In this document: in pieces, positions 42,861 through 52,884 of the stretch
Layout of the letters: every line of letters begins with the position of its first letter
Numbering within the stretch: position 1 is the first letter of the stretch
From: Nocardioides marmotae
GTDB taxonomy: Bacteria > Actinomycetota > Actinomycetes > Propionibacteriales > Nocardioidaceae
Length of the DNA: 64,000 bases
Direction: 5' to 3'
NCBI RefSeq assembly: GCF_013177455.1
Contig: NZ_CP053660.1
Span: 2,356,001 to 2,420,000 of the forward strand
Notes under the pieces: generated by a model
Database searches by the model: none
The model's input: only the letters and a program-made list of their open reading frames with translations
What the model was told of the DNA's origin: nothing
Made by a program: the position numbers and the translations under genes

Positions 42861-43135
42861 CAGCAGTCCTTCCCGACGATGGCCCACAAGACGCCGTAGA
42901 TGGTCACGTAGGCGACGGCTGCGAGGACGCACCAGAGCAGGCCTGACGCGCCCATCTGCGCAGCCCGGGACATCGTGGCCACCCGACCGACGATGATCGC
43001 CCCCACCGACAGGAACCCGCCGGCGATGATGAGGACGGCGACGCCCCACTTGACCCACGCCAGCAGCAGGTCGGCGTACTGCTCGACACCGTCCGGGGCC
43101 TGGGCACACACGTTGTTCACGTTCTCGAGGAACAT
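42860..43135 (-). CDS. Small VirB2/PrgI-like membrane protein
   Basis: 91 residues from ATG 43135. Two hydrophobic helices (WGVAVLIIAGGFLSVGAIIVG and ASGLLWCVLAAVAYVTIYGV) joined by a short RVATMSRAAQ loop. This pilin-like size and topology is common directly upstream of transfer channel genes. It overlaps the next gene by one base. Confidence 0.75.
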   Translation of the reverse strand: MFLENVNNVCAQAPDGVEQYADLLLAWVKWGVAVLIIAGGFLSVGAIIVGRVATMSRAAQMGASGLLWCVLAAVAYVTIYGVLWAIVGKDC

Positions 43136-43154
43136 CTGTCTCAGCTCTCTGGGG

Positions 43155-43970
43155 TCAGGCCGTGGCGGCCAGGTAGTCGGGCACCGCTCGACGCAGCACT
43201 TCGATCGCGAGCTGACGGCGCCGCCGGACAGTGCGCTCGGCCAGCCCGCGTCGGACGCCGACGCGGCACACCGCCTCGGTGGCGGTCGCCCCCGCGCGCT
43301 GCTCCGCAACAAGCTCGATGAGGAGGCCGACTGCCTCGGAGGCCAGGAGGCCCTGCTGCTCGGCCCACGCCAGGAGGTCGACGAACTCGGCGGCGGACGT
43401 CTCTGGCCCGCTGTCGTCCGCCTCACATTGCTCCAGCGATGCCGAGTCAGCGGCATCCAACCTCACCAACCTGAGGGCGCGTTCGCGCTCCGGCCGGTGC
43501 TCGCGGAGAAGCCGCTGACGCGTACGCCGGACCAGGTGACGGCCCACGCTGGGTCCGGGCGACGGCTCCGCCCGGCGGATCTCCAGCCACATCGCCACGA
43601 CGACGTCCTCCGGCTCGCAGACGTCGGCCAGGTCGCGAGCGGTGCTGCGCACTCCCCCGCCCATCAGCACCAGCGCTGCCATCGCAGCCAGCTGGTCGTC
43701 GCTCCCGCGGACTGATCCCAACCCGGTGAGGGCCCCGAGGGCCTGACGGACCGGAACACCGGCGTGCCCCTCCCACGCCTGCAACACAGCGCTGAGATCG
43801 GGAAAGCTCGCAAGACGTTGGTCCATGGCCTGCCAGCAGCGCCAGACGAACCCATCGGCCAACTGCTCGGCCACGTGCGTGCTGAGCTCAGCGATCAGGC
43901 AGGTCAAGCGCTGCGATGAGGGTCTTGGGTTGCCCGTTCGACCTATGGGTGCTCTGTATTCGTGCGACAC
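43155..43970 (-). CDS. HTH regulator heading the transfer operon
   Basis: 271 residues from GTG 43970 behind GGAGG. Helical and soluble. The C-terminal segment ATATEAVCRVGVRRGLAERT plus VRRRRQLAIEVLRRAV looks like a sigma-region-4/HTH recognition unit, and the central part (VVVAMWLEIRRAEP ... RHLVRRTRQRLLREHRPER) resembles sigma-like DNA-binding proteins of actinobacterial elements. As first gene of the operon it probably controls transfer gene expression. Confidence 0.65.
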   Translation of the reverse strand: MSHEYRAPIGRTGNPRPSSQRLTCLIAELSTHVAEQLADGFVWRCWQAMDQRLASFPDLSAVLQAWEGHAGVPVRQALGALTGLGSVRGSDDQLAAMAALVLMGGGVRSTARDLADVCEPEDVVVAMWLEIRRAEPSPGPSVGRHLVRRTRQRLLREHRPERERALRLVRLDAADSASLEQCEADDSGPETSAAEFVDLLAWAEQQGLLASEAVGLLIELVAEQRAGATATEAVCRVGVRRGLAERTVRRRRQLAIEVLRRAVPDYLAATA

Positions 43971-44177
43971 GGCGGGGCCTCCGGGACGAGTTGGAATCTG
44001 TCCCGCTGAGCAGAGACCTCACCGCTCACCACCAGCCCCACCACCCAGTAGGTAGGGCTGTTCACCGATCGTGGACAACGCCCACCGCGGTTTGGAGGCG
44101 CAGCAGGCGGCGGTGCTCGTCGGAGGCCACGCCCGGTTGGCCGATGGGCGGAGCCAGCGGCAACCCCGTGCATCCGT

Positions 44178-45598
44178 AGGTCAAGTCCCGGGTAGTGGTG
44201 TAGCGCTGCGTTCTCCTCGATGAGGTGTCAGGCGGTCAGTGCGGGTAGGTCATCAGCTCCGATCTCGGGTTCGACGCCGGGGACGATGTTCATTCGGGAG
44301 CGGGCCAGGACGTCGAGTCCGAGGTAGCGGCGTCCTTCTGCCCATTCGTCGGTCTGTTCGGCCAGGACGGCGCCAACGAGCCGGACGATGGCGTCGCGGT
44401 TGGGGAAGATACCGACCGCGTCGGTGCGGCGCCGGATCTCCTTGTTCAGCCGCTCGGTCGGGTTGTTGGACCAGATCTGGGTCCAGATCTCCTTCGGGAA
44501 CGCGGTGAAGGACAGTAGGTCTGCTCGGGCGCGGTCGAGGTGGTCGTGCACCGCAGGGAGCTTGGCTTCGACGTAGTCGAGCAGTCGGTCGAACTGTGCC
44601 TGGACCGCGGCGGCGTCGGGCTGGTCGTAGACGCTGTGCAGCATCGCTTTGACCGCGGGCCACATGCTCTTCGGGGTCACGCTCATGAGGTTGAACGCGT
44701 AGTGGGTGCGGCACCGCTGCCAGCTGGTTCCGGAGAGGTTGGCGGCAATCGCCTCACGCAGTCCGGCGTGGGCGTCGCTGGTGACGAGGCGGACCCCGGT
44801 CAGCCCGCGGGCGACAAGGTCGGCGAAGAACTCGTTCCACGCCGCTCCGGTTTCGGCGGTCGCGACCCGCATGCCGAGCACTTCGCGGTGGCCATCGTTG
44901 TTCACCCCAGTGGCCAGGAGCACGACGGCATTGATGACGCGGCCGCCCTCGCGGACCTTCATGGTGAGCGCGTCGGCGGTGAGGAACGTGAACGGTCCTG
45001 CGTCGCCCAGCGGGCGGTGGCGGAAGTCTTCGACGATCGAGTCCAGGTCGGCCGCCATCCGGGAGACCTGGGACTTCGACAGCCCGTCGATGCCGAGCGT
45101 CTTGACCAGCTTGTCCATGCGCCGGGTGCTGACGCCGGCGAGGTAGCAGTCGGCCACCACGGTGATCAGCGCGGACTCTGCGCGCTTGCGGCGCTCGAGG
45201 AGCCACTCGGGGAAGTAGGTGCCTTTGCGGAGCTTGGGAATCGCCACGTCGATCGTGCCGACCCGGGTGTCCAGGTCGCGGTGGCGGTAGCCGTTGCGCT
45301 GCGTTGTCCGGGAGGCCGAGGGGCGGCCCCACTCGGCACCGACGACGGCGTCGGCATCAGCGCAGAGCAAGGCATTGATGATCGACTGCAGCAGGCTGCG
45401 CATCAGATCGGGCGAAGCCTCAGCGAGGGCTTCGCCGAGCAGGCCAGCAGGGTCGACAATGTGCGGAGCGGTCATCGTGATGGTCCGTTCGAGAGAGCTG
45501 TGAGAGGCGAACTCGAAGGATCACGCGGTGGCCGCGTCTACGTCCACGACAGGGACGAACTCGGCGACCGCGCTACACCACTATCGGGGACTCAACTT
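44178..45598 (-). mobile_element. IS256 (Mutator)-family insertion sequence
   Basis: Ends form imperfect inverted repeats of about 29 bp: left AGTCCCGGGTAGTGGTGTAG, right (reversed) AGTCCCCGATAGTGGTGTAG. They enclose one transposase gene. No matching 8-9 bp target duplication is seen. The right end (34 bp) is repeated alone at 10194-10227. Confidence 0.88.
44228..45475 (-). CDS. IS256-family transposase
   Basis: 415 residues, the usual length. Family motifs: SADRxVGAEWGRPSAS-like N-terminus, FLTADALTMKVREGGR (first D), VRLVTSDAHAGLREAI (second D), WQRCRTHYAFNLM and IWSNNPTERLNKEIRRRT (E). The DDE triad is intact, so it is probably active. It acts on the inverted repeats at 44178 and 45598. 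Confidence 0.95.
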   Translation of the reverse strand: MTAPHIVDPAGLLGEALAEASPDLMRSLLQSIINALLCADADAVVGAEWGRPSASRTTQRNGYRHRDLDTRVGTIDVAIPKLRKGTYFPEWLLERRKRAESALITVVADCYLAGVSTRRMDKLVKTLGIDGLSKSQVSRMAADLDSIVEDFRHRPLGDAGPFTFLTADALTMKVREGGRVINAVVLLATGVNNDGHREVLGMRVATAETGAAWNEFFADLVARGLTGVRLVTSDAHAGLREAIAANLSGTSWQRCRTHYAFNLMSVTPKSMWPAVKAMLHSVYDQPDAAAVQAQFDRLLDYVEAKLPAVHDHLDRARADLLSFTAFPKEIWTQIWSNNPTERLNKEIRRRTDAVGIFPNRDAIVRLVGAVLAEQTDEWAEGRRYLGLDVLARSRMNIVPGVEPEIGADDLPALTA

Positions 45599-45686
45599 AG
45601 CTACGCCCCAGACGCCCGGAAGCACTTAGACGAAACCAACGACAACAGAGAGCGAGGAGCCTCCGGATGCCGTGGCAGCCGCGACC

Positions 45687-46592
45687 TCAGCCCTCGAGCT
45701 TGTCGAGCCGCTCCTGGATCTTCGACCCAGCGCGACGCTCGAGCGGGCACGCCGCCAGCCAGCGGCGCAGGACCGCGGCCTCCGCTTCGCGCTCGCCCCG
45801 CTTGCGGTGAATGATGGCTGCTTGCTCCGTGTACCAAGGCGCAGGCTCACGACCATCTCGGCCAGCCTCAGCGCCCTCGATAGCTGCGTAACACAGTGCG
45901 AGAGCCTCGTCCAGCTTCCCGTCCCGCTTCAGTTGCTTGATGGGTTCGATCGTCTCCAGGTAGTGGACCCCGCCGACCAGCCCGCGCTCGAACCGCTCCG
46001 CGCGGCGCGGATCGCCCCCACCCAGCGCTTGCCGAACCATGCCTGTCGTCGCTGCATGCGCCTCGGCACGCTGCTCTTCCACCGTTACTGCGGCCGGGTG
46101 GTGGTCGTCGTGCGGCCACACCACCGGACCCTCGCCCGGCGCCACCCACCCGATGACCCGCAGGCCGTCACCCGCACGAGCACCCCACATCTGCACCCGC
46201 GCCTGCGCCGCAACGCCCAATAGCGGCCGGTTCTCCGGGTTGACCTGCGCGGCCAGGTAGCCGGGCAAGAAGCCGATACGAGCGCCCTCCACGTGTACCG
46301 CCACCACAGGCTGGCCCCGGCCCTCCACACCCATCGCAACGAGCGTGGCTGGCGCCTCGAAATGTCCGCCCTCAGGGAGCCCGACGAACCGGAAGAGGTG
46401 CCGGCACTCATCAGCAGTGGACGTCGTGGTAGCCGCCATCTTCACCGGCTCACCCGCACGCCAGTCAGGGCCCAGCCGCATCTCGACCGTGAAGGACTCG
46501 CCTTCTCCCGGGTTACTCCTAGGAAGCGGAGCCTCACCAGGGACGTCGGTGCCGTTACTTTTCGCCTTGCGTACCCAATTCCGAAGACCCAT
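45687..46592 (-). CDS. Hypothetical protein with HIRAN-like middle and helical C-terminus
   Basis: 301 residues from ATG 46592 (GTG 46595 also possible). Residues ~80-120 (QPVVAVHVEGARIGFLPGYL) resemble the 'NaVaV...G..vGYLp' pattern of HIRAN modules, which recognise DNA ends. The C-terminal 110 residues form TPR-like helices (IKQLKRDGKLDEALALCYAA; EREAEAAVLRRWLAACP). Soluble. It lies between the IS256 copy and the integrase locus. The HIRAN link is weak. Confidence 0.55.
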   Translation of the reverse strand: MGLRNWVRKAKSNGTDVPGEAPLPRSNPGEGESFTVEMRLGPDWRAGEPVKMAATTTSTADECRHLFRFVGLPEGGHFEAPATLVAMGVEGRGQPVVAVHVEGARIGFLPGYLAAQVNPENRPLLGVAAQARVQMWGARAGDGLRVIGWVAPGEGPVVWPHDDHHPAAVTVEEQRAEAHAATTGMVRQALGGGDPRRAERFERGLVGGVHYLETIEPIKQLKRDGKLDEALALCYAAIEGAEAGRDGREPAPWYTEQAAIIHRKRGEREAEAAVLRRWLAACPLERRAGSKIQERLDKLEG

Positions 46593-47188
46593 CACCTAGA
46601 GACCCCTGTCATCCGACATCTGTGCGACCACACGACACCGTGCAACCAGCGACACCAGTCAAGGGCGCCCAGCCTAGGCTCACCGACGCCCGAGCGATGT
46701 CCCGTTGTCCGCGCTTCTAAATAACTGCGACATTCCGCCGCGTGTGGACCTACCCCGGCGGGCCCGACTCGGCCTCGGTCGGACCTGGGAAGCTCAAACG
46801 CTTGGCTTGCCTACCGACCGACCGGTAGCGAAGGCCCTGCTGGCGCTAGGGGGGGCAGCGTCGCGCTACGTTGCGTCGCCATCCTGTGGACACCCGGTAG
46901 TCATCCACCGGTGAGAGCTCCCCACATGCGTGCCGCGGGACGAGCAGGAAGTCTCAGAGGTGAGCACCACGACCGTGATGCACCGTCTCGGCCAGCTTGA
47001 GACTCCTCGTGTTGCTCTTCGAGGTGATCAGTGGGACCAGGACGCAATCCCCTACCTCAGCCATCGCGGCGAAACCTCGTGGCATGACGCACGGAGATGG
47101 CCTCGAGGGCTCGCTGGCGCCAACCAGACAGGTCGCGGGCACCGCCGGTGCTGGCGGGGCCCGCTTCCCCCTACCGAAGGAGTCCGAG
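46593..47188. other. Intergenic region upstream of the excisionase/integrase genes
   Basis: About 600 bp without a supported gene. It contains CTACCGACCGACCGGTAG (46811 region), a CCGGTAG repeated at about 46888, and CACCGGTG at about 46905. These dyads could be regulator or transfer-origin sites, but nothing identifies them. Confidence 0.45.
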
Positions 47189-47476
47189 ATGAGCAGCCCG
47201 ACTGAGACCATCGTCGACGGTGGGATCTTGACCATCGACCAGGCGGCCGCCTACCTGGCCATACCCAAGGCGACGCTCTACACATGGCGGACCCGACGCG
47301 CCGGCTACGGCCCGCCCGCCATGAAGTTTGGCGGCTGTCTTCGCTACCGGCGCACGGACCTGGATGCCTGGGTAGCGCAGCACGTCGAAGGTCACGACGG
47401 CGCTCCGGTTTCACCGCCCGCGCCGGATAACGGCGGTGAGTCGCTGTCGCGAGCCAGCCGTCCGCGCGACTCCTAG
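47189..47476 (+). CDS. Excisionase-like HTH protein
   Basis: 95 residues from ATG 47189 behind GAAGGAG. The MerR-like HTH of element excisionases is plain: ILTIDQAAAYLAIPKATLYT followed by WRTRRAGYGPPAMKFGG and LRYRRTDLDAWVAQH. It bends att DNA and sets the direction of recombination. It is 7 bases upstream of the integrase gene, the normal Xis-Int order. Confidence 0.9.
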   Translation: MSSPTETIVDGGILTIDQAAAYLAIPKATLYTWRTRRAGYGPPAMKFGGCLRYRRTDLDAWVAQHVEGHDGAPVSPPAPDNGGESLSRASRPRDS

Positions 47477-47483
47477 TAGCTTC

Positions 47484-48653
47484 ATGCCTGCAGGCCGGCC
47501 AGTCACCGAGGTGGGCGTAGCCGGGTCCATCCACGTCAGCCGCGTCCGTCCGGGGGCCTACCGCGCGCGCGTACGGGTACGCGACCTCGATGGCGTCGTT
47601 CGACAGGTGACCGCGACCGGCACCACGAAGGCCGCGGCCGAGCGCGCGCTCCGAGCCAAGCTGGTCCATCGACAGACCCCGACAACCGGCGGCACCCTCA
47701 GCCGGGAGACGACGTTGGCTCAACTGACGCAGGAGTGGGTCAGTTTCCTGCGCAGTGAAGGAAGGATCGAGCAGAGCACCGTCAATGAGTACCAACGCGT
47801 CCTCGACAACGTCATCCTCCCGAAGTTGGGCAGTCTCCGGCTACGAGAACTGTCGACCAGTCGGCTCGAACGGTTCTTGGTTGGCCTGCGTTCGGTCAGC
47901 CCCAGCCGACAGCGCAAAGCGAAGGTCGTGCTCAGCGCGGCGCTCGGGATGGCGGTTCGGCACGACGTGTTGATGGTGAATCCGGTCCAGCAGACATCCC
48001 GTATCCAACGGGAGAGGTCGGCGACGCGTTCTCTCACCACCGAGGAACTGCGCGAGGTCAGTAAAGCCCTCGATCGCTGGGAGGCGACGCAGCGCCCCGG
48101 TCCTCAGGCCTCGACCGACATGCGCGACATCGTCGACCTGATGCTGGCCACCGGCGCCCGGATCGGCGAGATCCTCGCACTGCGATGGACCGAGGTCGAC
48201 CTCGACGCGACGCCCCCACGACTCACCATCACTGGGACGATCAAGACCGAACCGGGCAAGGGCACGTACCGCAAGCCAAGCCCCAAGACCGACGCGAGCC
48301 TCCGGACCCTGTCGCTACCTGACTTCGGTGTAGCGGTCCTCCGACGACGCCAGCAAGAGCACTCGGGCAACCCGCTCGACGCGGTCTTCCCCACTCGCAA
48401 CGGGACCTGGCAGCAGGTCACCAACGTCGAGCGGCGGTGGCGACAGATCCGTAAGGACACCTCCGTCCAGTGGGTCACCCCGCACACGTTCCGCAAGACG
48501 GTCGCGACCCTGATCGCCGAAGCTGTCGACGCCGAAACCGCAGCGCAGCAGCTCGGTCACACCTCCCCCGACATCACCCGGGAGTTCTACATCGCGAAGC
48601 CGGCCATCGCCGCCGACGTCGCCCACGTCCTAGCCGGACTGAAGCGGTCATAG
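47484..48653 (+). CDS. Tyrosine integrase
   Basis: 389 residues from ATG 47484. N-terminal arm-binding domain (about 1-60), core-binding domain (TLAQLTQEWVSFLRSEGRIE), and a catalytic domain with Arg in LATGARIGEILALRW, HxxR in TPHTFRKTVATLI, QLGHTSPDI and Tyr in TREFYIAKP. It is adjacent to the intact tRNA-Pro and should recombine the 90-bp att repeats. It reads toward the tRNA and ends 66 bases before attR. Confidence 0.95.
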   Translation: MPAGRPVTEVGVAGSIHVSRVRPGAYRARVRVRDLDGVVRQVTATGTTKAAAERALRAKLVHRQTPTTGGTLSRETTLAQLTQEWVSFLRSEGRIEQSTVNEYQRVLDNVILPKLGSLRLRELSTSRLERFLVGLRSVSPSRQRKAKVVLSAALGMAVRHDVLMVNPVQQTSRIQRERSATRSLTTEELREVSKALDRWEATQRPGPQASTDMRDIVDLMLATGARIGEILALRWTEVDLDATPPRLTITGTIKTEPGKGTYRKPSPKTDASLRTLSLPDFGVAVLRRRQQEHSGNPLDAVFPTRNGTWQQVTNVERRWRQIRKDTSVQWVTPHTFRKTVATLIAEAVDAETAAQQLGHTSPDITREFYIAKPAIAADVAHVLAGLKRS

Positions 48654-48678
48654 GCCAGCACAGCCCGCCAAAGCGACC

Positions 48679-48700
48679 GAATAAGTGGTGAATAAGTGGT
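48679..48700 (+). promoter_or_regulatory. Tandem putative integrase arm-type sites
   Basis: GAATAAGTGGT occurs twice in direct tandem, followed by TAATAC. The motif recurs at 9877 and 10131. Position between int and attR matches an attP arm. Confidence 0.6.
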
Positions 48701-48718
48701 TAATACAGCCAGATCGGT

Positions 48719-48848
<130 letters not shown>

Positions 48849-48996
48849 AGTGCTCGCCGGAGCGAACGGATGAACACTATCGCAGCACACCCCGGGACCG
48901 GAATCCGGGTCGTGTGCCCCAGCACGCGCCGGAGCGCGACGTCGGGCACACGACCCCCGGGCAGGCAGGCCTACCGCAGCGTGAGCAGCGAAGGAG

Positions 48997-50328
48997 TCAG
49001 CGCTTGCGCTTCTCCCGCGGCCGCTGCTGGAGCACGATCGGCGTGCCGACGAAGCCGAACTCCTCGCGCAGCCGGCGCTCGACGTACCGCTCGTAGGAGG
49101 CCTCGAGCTTGCCGCTGGTGAAGAGGATGAACGTCGGCGGGGCGGTGGAGGCCTGGGTGCCGAACAGGATCTTCGGCTGCTTGCCGCCGCGCACCGGGTG
49201 CGGGTGCTCGGAGACGAGCCGGCCGAGGAAGGTGTTCAGCGCGCCGGTGCCGATCCGGGTCTCCCAGCCCTCGAGCGCCTTGTCCAGGGCGGGGACGAGC
49301 CGGTCCACGTGCCAGCCGGTGCGGGCGGTCACGTTGATCCGCGGCGCCCACTGGACCTGGACGAGCTCGCGCTCGATCTCGCGCTCGAGGTAGTAGCGGC
49401 GCTCCTCGTCGACGAGGTCCCACTTGTTGAACGCGATCACCAGCGCGCGGCCGGCCTCGCGGACGGTCTGGAGGATGCGGACGTCCTGCTCGGAGATCGA
49501 CTGCGACCCGTCGAGGACGAGCACGGCGACCTCGGCGCGGTCGATGGCGGTGCTGGTTCGCAGCGAGGCGTAGTACTCGTGGCCCGACGCCTCCTTGACC
49601 CGCTTGCGGATGCCCGCGGTGTCGATGAAGCGCCACTGCCGCCCGCCGAGCTCGACCAGCTCGTCCACGGGGTCCACGGTGGTGCCGGCGACGTTGTCGA
49701 CGACGACGCGCTCCTCCCCCGCCAGCCGGTTGAGCAGCGAGGACTTCCCGACGTTCGGCTTGCCGACGATCGCGATCCGCCGCGGGCCGCCCACCTCGGG
49801 CTCCTGCTCCGGCGGCGGCTCCGGCAGCGCGGCGAGGATCGCGTCGAGCATGTCGCCCGAGCCGCGCCCGTGCAGCGCGGAGACGGGGTACGGCTCGCCG
49901 AGCCCGAGGTTCCACAGGCCGTACGCCTCGGCCTCGGTGCGGGCGTCGTCAACCTTGTTCGCGGCGAGCACGACCGGTCGGCCGGACTTGCGGAGGATCC
50001 GCACGACCGCCTCGTCGGCGTCGGTGATGCCGACCGTGGCGTCGACCACGAACAGCACCGCGTCGGCGAGGCTGACGGCGACCTCGGCCTGGGCGGCGAT
50101 GGACAGGGCCAGCCCGCGCGCGTCGGGGTCCCAGCCGCCGGTGTCGACGACGGTGAAGGCGCGGCCGGCCCAGGTGGCGTCGTACGACACCCGGTCGCGG
50201 GTCACGCCCGGGACGTCTTCGACGACCGCCTCACGGCGACCGATGATGCGGTTGACCAGCGTCGACTTCCCGACGTTGGGGCGGCCGACGACCGCCAGGA
50301 CGGGGACGGGTCCGAGGACCTCGCTCAT
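48997..50328 (-). CDS. der: Ribosome-assembly GTPase Der (EngA)
   Basis: 443 residues. Two tandem GTPase domains: G1 [15 protein letters not shown] with NKVD, and G1 [14 protein letters not shown] with [10 protein letters not shown]-terminal KH-like domain ends in a basic tail ([10 protein letters not shown]). It acts in late 50S maturation. ATG overlaps the plsC stop as ATGA in the order cmk-plsC-der, typical of actinobacteria. Confidence 0.97.
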   Translation of the reverse strand: MSEVLGPVPVLAVVGRPNVGKSTLVNRIIGRREAVVEDVPGVTRDRVSYDATWAGRAFTVVDTGGWDPDARGLALSIAAQAEVAVSLADAVLFVVDATVGITDADEAVVRILRKSGRPVVLAANKVDDARTEAEAYGLWNLGLGEPYPVSALHGRGSGDMLDAILAALPEPPPEQEPEVGGPRRIAIVGKPNVGKSSLLNRLAGEERVVVDNVAGTTVDPVDELVELGGRQWRFIDTAGIRKRVKEASGHEYYASLRTSTAIDRAEVAVLVLDGSQSISEQDVRILQTVREAGRALVIAFNKWDLVDEERRYYLEREIERELVQVQWAPRINVTARTGWHVDRLVPALDKALEGWETRIGTGALNTFLGRLVSEHPHPVRGGKQPKILFGTQASTAPPTFILFTSGKLEASYERYVERRLREEFGFVGTPIVLQQRPREKRKR

Positions 50329-51092
50329 GGTGCTCCTTGCTCGGTGACCCCGGTGGCGGGGTCGGGTTCGACATCGGTGGCGGGCAACGGACCAGGCAGC
50401 TCCAGCCCGGTCGACCTGCGTGCGCGGTCCTGCTGGACCAGCATGTGCTCCCGCAGGAACAACGAGGCCTGCCCGACCTGTTCCCGCGTGCGCGGGAAGG
50501 GCGTGGCTGGGACCTGCCACGGTGTGCCGAAGCACACCGCGACCCGGCCGCCGCGAGGCGGCAGCTCTCCCATGTGCGCGCCGGGGGCGCGGGTCCCGAA
50601 GAAGGTGGTGGGGACGACGGGGGCTCCCGAGACCAGGGCGAGGTACGCCGCGCCGCGATGGAAGCGGTCCAGCTCGCCGGCGCCGCGTCGTCCCTCGGGG
50701 AAGACGCCGACCGCACCGCCGTCGCGGAGCACCCGCAGGCAGGTCCGGACCGCGCGCGGGTCGGGGTGGAACCGGTCGACCGGGATCTGTCCGGAGGCCG
50801 TCAGGAAGCGGCCCATCCGGCCCTCGAACATCTCGACCTTGGTCAGGGCGTGCACCGGCCGCGGGGCGAACGCCGCGAGGAGCGGGCCGTCGGCGACCCC
50901 GATGTGGTTGGCCGCGAAGATCACCGGCCCGCGGGCGGGGACCTCGGCGGCACCGTGCACCTCGACGTGGTTGCGGCGGCGCACCAGCCAGCGGGCGGCC
51001 GGGCGCGCCGAGTGGAGGAGGGAGCGCGCCGGGTGCGGGACGCCGTCGCTGCGCGGCCGCTCGAGGTGGGCGGCCGACGCCGGCCGGGTCAC
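50325..51092 (-). CDS. 1-acyl-sn-glycerol-3-phosphate acyltransferase family protein
   Basis: 255 residues from GTG 51092 (GTGA with the cmk stop). The acyltransferase motifs are [12 protein letters not shown] (the NHxxxxD form of the family's HX4D box) and [13 protein letters not shown]. It probably acylates lysophosphatidate at the membrane in phospholipid synthesis. Located between cmk and der, as in many actinobacteria. Confidence 0.9.
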   Translation of the reverse strand: MTRPASAAHLERPRSDGVPHPARSLLHSARPAARWLVRRRNHVEVHGAAEVPARGPVIFAANHIGVADGPLLAAFAPRPVHALTKVEMFEGRMGRFLTASGQIPVDRFHPDPRAVRTCLRVLRDGGAVGVFPEGRRGAGELDRFHRGAAYLALVSGAPVVPTTFFGTRAPGAHMGELPPRGGRVAVCFGTPWQVPATPFPRTREQVGQASLFLREHMLVQQDRARRSTGLELPGPLPATDVEPDPATGVTEQGAP

Positions 51093-51796
51093 GTGCCGAC
51101 CCGGTCGACCATGCCCACCACCAGCTCGATCACCTCGTCGAGGGTGTGGCCGGTCGTGTCGAGGTGGACCGCGCCGTCGGCCATGACCAGCGGCGCAGTG
51201 GCCCGGCCGGAGTCGATGGCGTCGCGGGAGAGGAGGAGCCGCTCGGTGGCGGCGAGGTCGGCGGCGCCCTGCTCGGCGGCGCGGCGAGAGGCGCGGGCCG
51301 AGGCGTCGGCGGTGAGGTAGAGCTTGACCGGCGCGTCCGGGACGACGACCGAGCCGATGTCGCGGCCCTCGACGACGATCCCGGCGGGCTCGACGTCGGC
51401 GGCGATGATCTCGCGCTGGAGGCGCAGCAGCCGGGCGCGGACCGCAGGGACGGTGCTGACCGGCGAGACCGAGCCGGTGACCGCGTCGGTGCGGATGGCG
51501 GCCGCGACGTCGACCCCGTCGACGGTGATGGTCGGCGCGGCCGGGTCGGTGCCGGACTCGATGACCGGCTCGTCGCAGCGGGCGGCCACCGCGTCGGCGT
51601 CGTGCACCTCGACGCCGTGCTCGAGCATCCACCAGGTCATCGCGCGGAACATCGCGCCGGTGTCGAGGTAGCGCAGTCCCAGCCGAGTCGCGACCCCGCG
51701 GCAGGTGCTCGACTTGCCCGAGCCGGACGTGCCGTCGACGGCGACGACCAGCCGGTCGGGGACGAGGTCGGCACGGTCCGCGGCAGCAGTGGTCAC
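51089..51796 (-). CDS. cmk: Cytidylate kinase
   Basis: 235 residues from GTG 51796. P-loop [15 protein letters not shown], the [17 protein letters not shown] motif, [17 protein letters not shown] and the lid region [10 protein letters not shown]. It phosphorylates CMP/dCMP. 11 bases after tyrA. Confidence 0.96.
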   Translation of the reverse strand: MTTAAADRADLVPDRLVVAVDGTSGSGKSSTCRGVATRLGLRYLDTGAMFRAMTWWMLEHGVEVHDADAVAARCDEPVIESGTDPAAPTITVDGVDVAAAIRTDAVTGSVSPVSTVPAVRARLLRLQREIIAADVEPAGIVVEGRDIGSVVVPDAPVKLYLTADASARASRRAAEQGAADLAATERLLLSRDAIDSGRATAPLVMADGAVHLDTTGHTLDEVIELVVGMVDRVGT

Positions 51797-51807
51797 GGGG
51801 CCGCAGC

Positions 51808-52884
51808 CTACCGGTGAGCGGTCCAGCCCCGTGATTCCAAGGAGGCCACCAGGTGGTCGGCGCGCGCCTCCTCGACGAGCAGCTCGACGAGGCCGACCGG
51901 GCGACCGGGGTCGTGGTCGATGCGGATGTCCTCGATGTTGACCTCGCTGGCGACCGCGTCGGCGAGCAGCCGCGCGAGCTCGCCGGGGTGGTCGGGCACC
52001 GAGACCCACACCGACGCCATCGGCCGCGCCGGGCCGCCGTGCTTGGCCGGGATCACCCGCGTGCCGGCCACGCCACGCTCGAGGACCTGCTCCAGCGCGG
52101 ACCGGTCGCCGCGCCCGACGGCGTCGCGGACCCGGTCGAGCTCGGCGCGGACCTCGTCGAGCAGCGCGACGACCGCGTCGGCGTTCGCGCTGACGATCTG
52201 TCCGTACAGGCGCGGGTCGCCCGCCGCGACGCGGGTGACGTCGCGCACGCCCTGGCCGGAGAGCGCGAGGTGGTTCTCCGGTCCCGAGGCCAGCCGGCCG
52301 GCGACGAGCGCGGAGAGCAGGTGCGGCACGTGGGAGGTGCGGGCGACGGCGCGGTCGTGCTCGTCCGGCGTCAGCCACACGGGTACGCCGCCGGCCAGCC
52401 GGACCAGCGCCTCGACCGTCTCCACGGCCGCCGGGTCGGAGCCGGCGTGCGGCGTGATCGCCCAGGGGCGGCCGTCGAAGAGCGAGGCGGACCCGGCGAG
52501 CGGCCCGGACCGCTCGCTGCCCGCCATCGGGTGGCTGCCGACGTACCGGGCGACCCCGGGGTGGCCGGCGACCGCCGCCAGGGGGACGCCCTTGACGCTG
52601 CCGACGTCGGTGACGACCGCGTCGGTGCCCTCGGTCGCGTCGAGCGCGGCTGCGATCACCGCACCGAGGTGGTCGGGCGGCACGGCGACGACGACGAGTG
52701 CGGGCCGGTCCTCGGGCGTGCGCGGCCGGCCGGCGCCGAGGCCGGAGGCGGTGCGGACGTTCTCGGCCGTGGTGTCGGTGAGCAGCACCTCGATGCCGGC
52801 GCGGCGGCAGGCCAGGCCGATCGAGGTGCCGAGCAGCCCGGCACCGACGACCTCGACCGGGCCGGCGAGCCGCGGCTCAGGCAT
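51808..52884 (-). CDS. tyrA: Prephenate dehydrogenase with C-terminal ACT domain
   Basis: 358 residues. NAD-binding GAGLLGTSIGLACRRAG, catalytic region VGSHPMAGSERSGP, and the later RTSHVPHLLSALVAG. Residues ~285-355 form an ACT-type domain (VWVSVPDHPGELARLLADA) for tyrosine feedback. It converts prephenate to 4-hydroxyphenylpyruvate. Overlaps the chorismate mutase gene by 8 bases; the two enzymes are consecutive steps. Confidence 0.95.
   Translation of the reverse strand: MPEPRLAGPVEVVGAGLLGTSIGLACRRAGIEVLLTDTTAENVRTASGLGAGRPRTPEDRPALVVVAVPPDHLGAVIAAALDATEGTDAVVTDVGSVKGVPLAAVAGHPGVARYVGSHPMAGSERSGPLAGSASLFDGRPWAITPHAGSDPAAVETVEALVRLAGGVPVWLTPDEHDRAVARTSHVPHLLSALVAGRLASGPENHLALSGQGVRDVTRVAAGDPRLYGQIVSANADAVVALLDEVRAELDRVRDAVGRGDRSALEQVLERGVAGTRVIPAKHGGPARPMASVWVSVPDHPGELARLLADAVASEVNIEDIRIDHDPGRPVGLVELLVEEARADHLVASLESRGWTAHR

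Noticed and set aside
44178..45598. 8-9 bp target duplication for the IS256 copy
   Set aside because: The flanks TGCATCCGT and AGCTACGCC do not match; no duplication can be claimed.
46705..46914. Short plus-strand frame near the integrase locus
   Set aside because: No ribosome binding site, no domain, and composition like that of the intergenic DNA.
46800..46920. Possible oriT or replication origin from CCGGTAG dyads
   Set aside because: No relaxase is present to match and no nick-site consensus can be recognised; recorded only as intergenic dyads.
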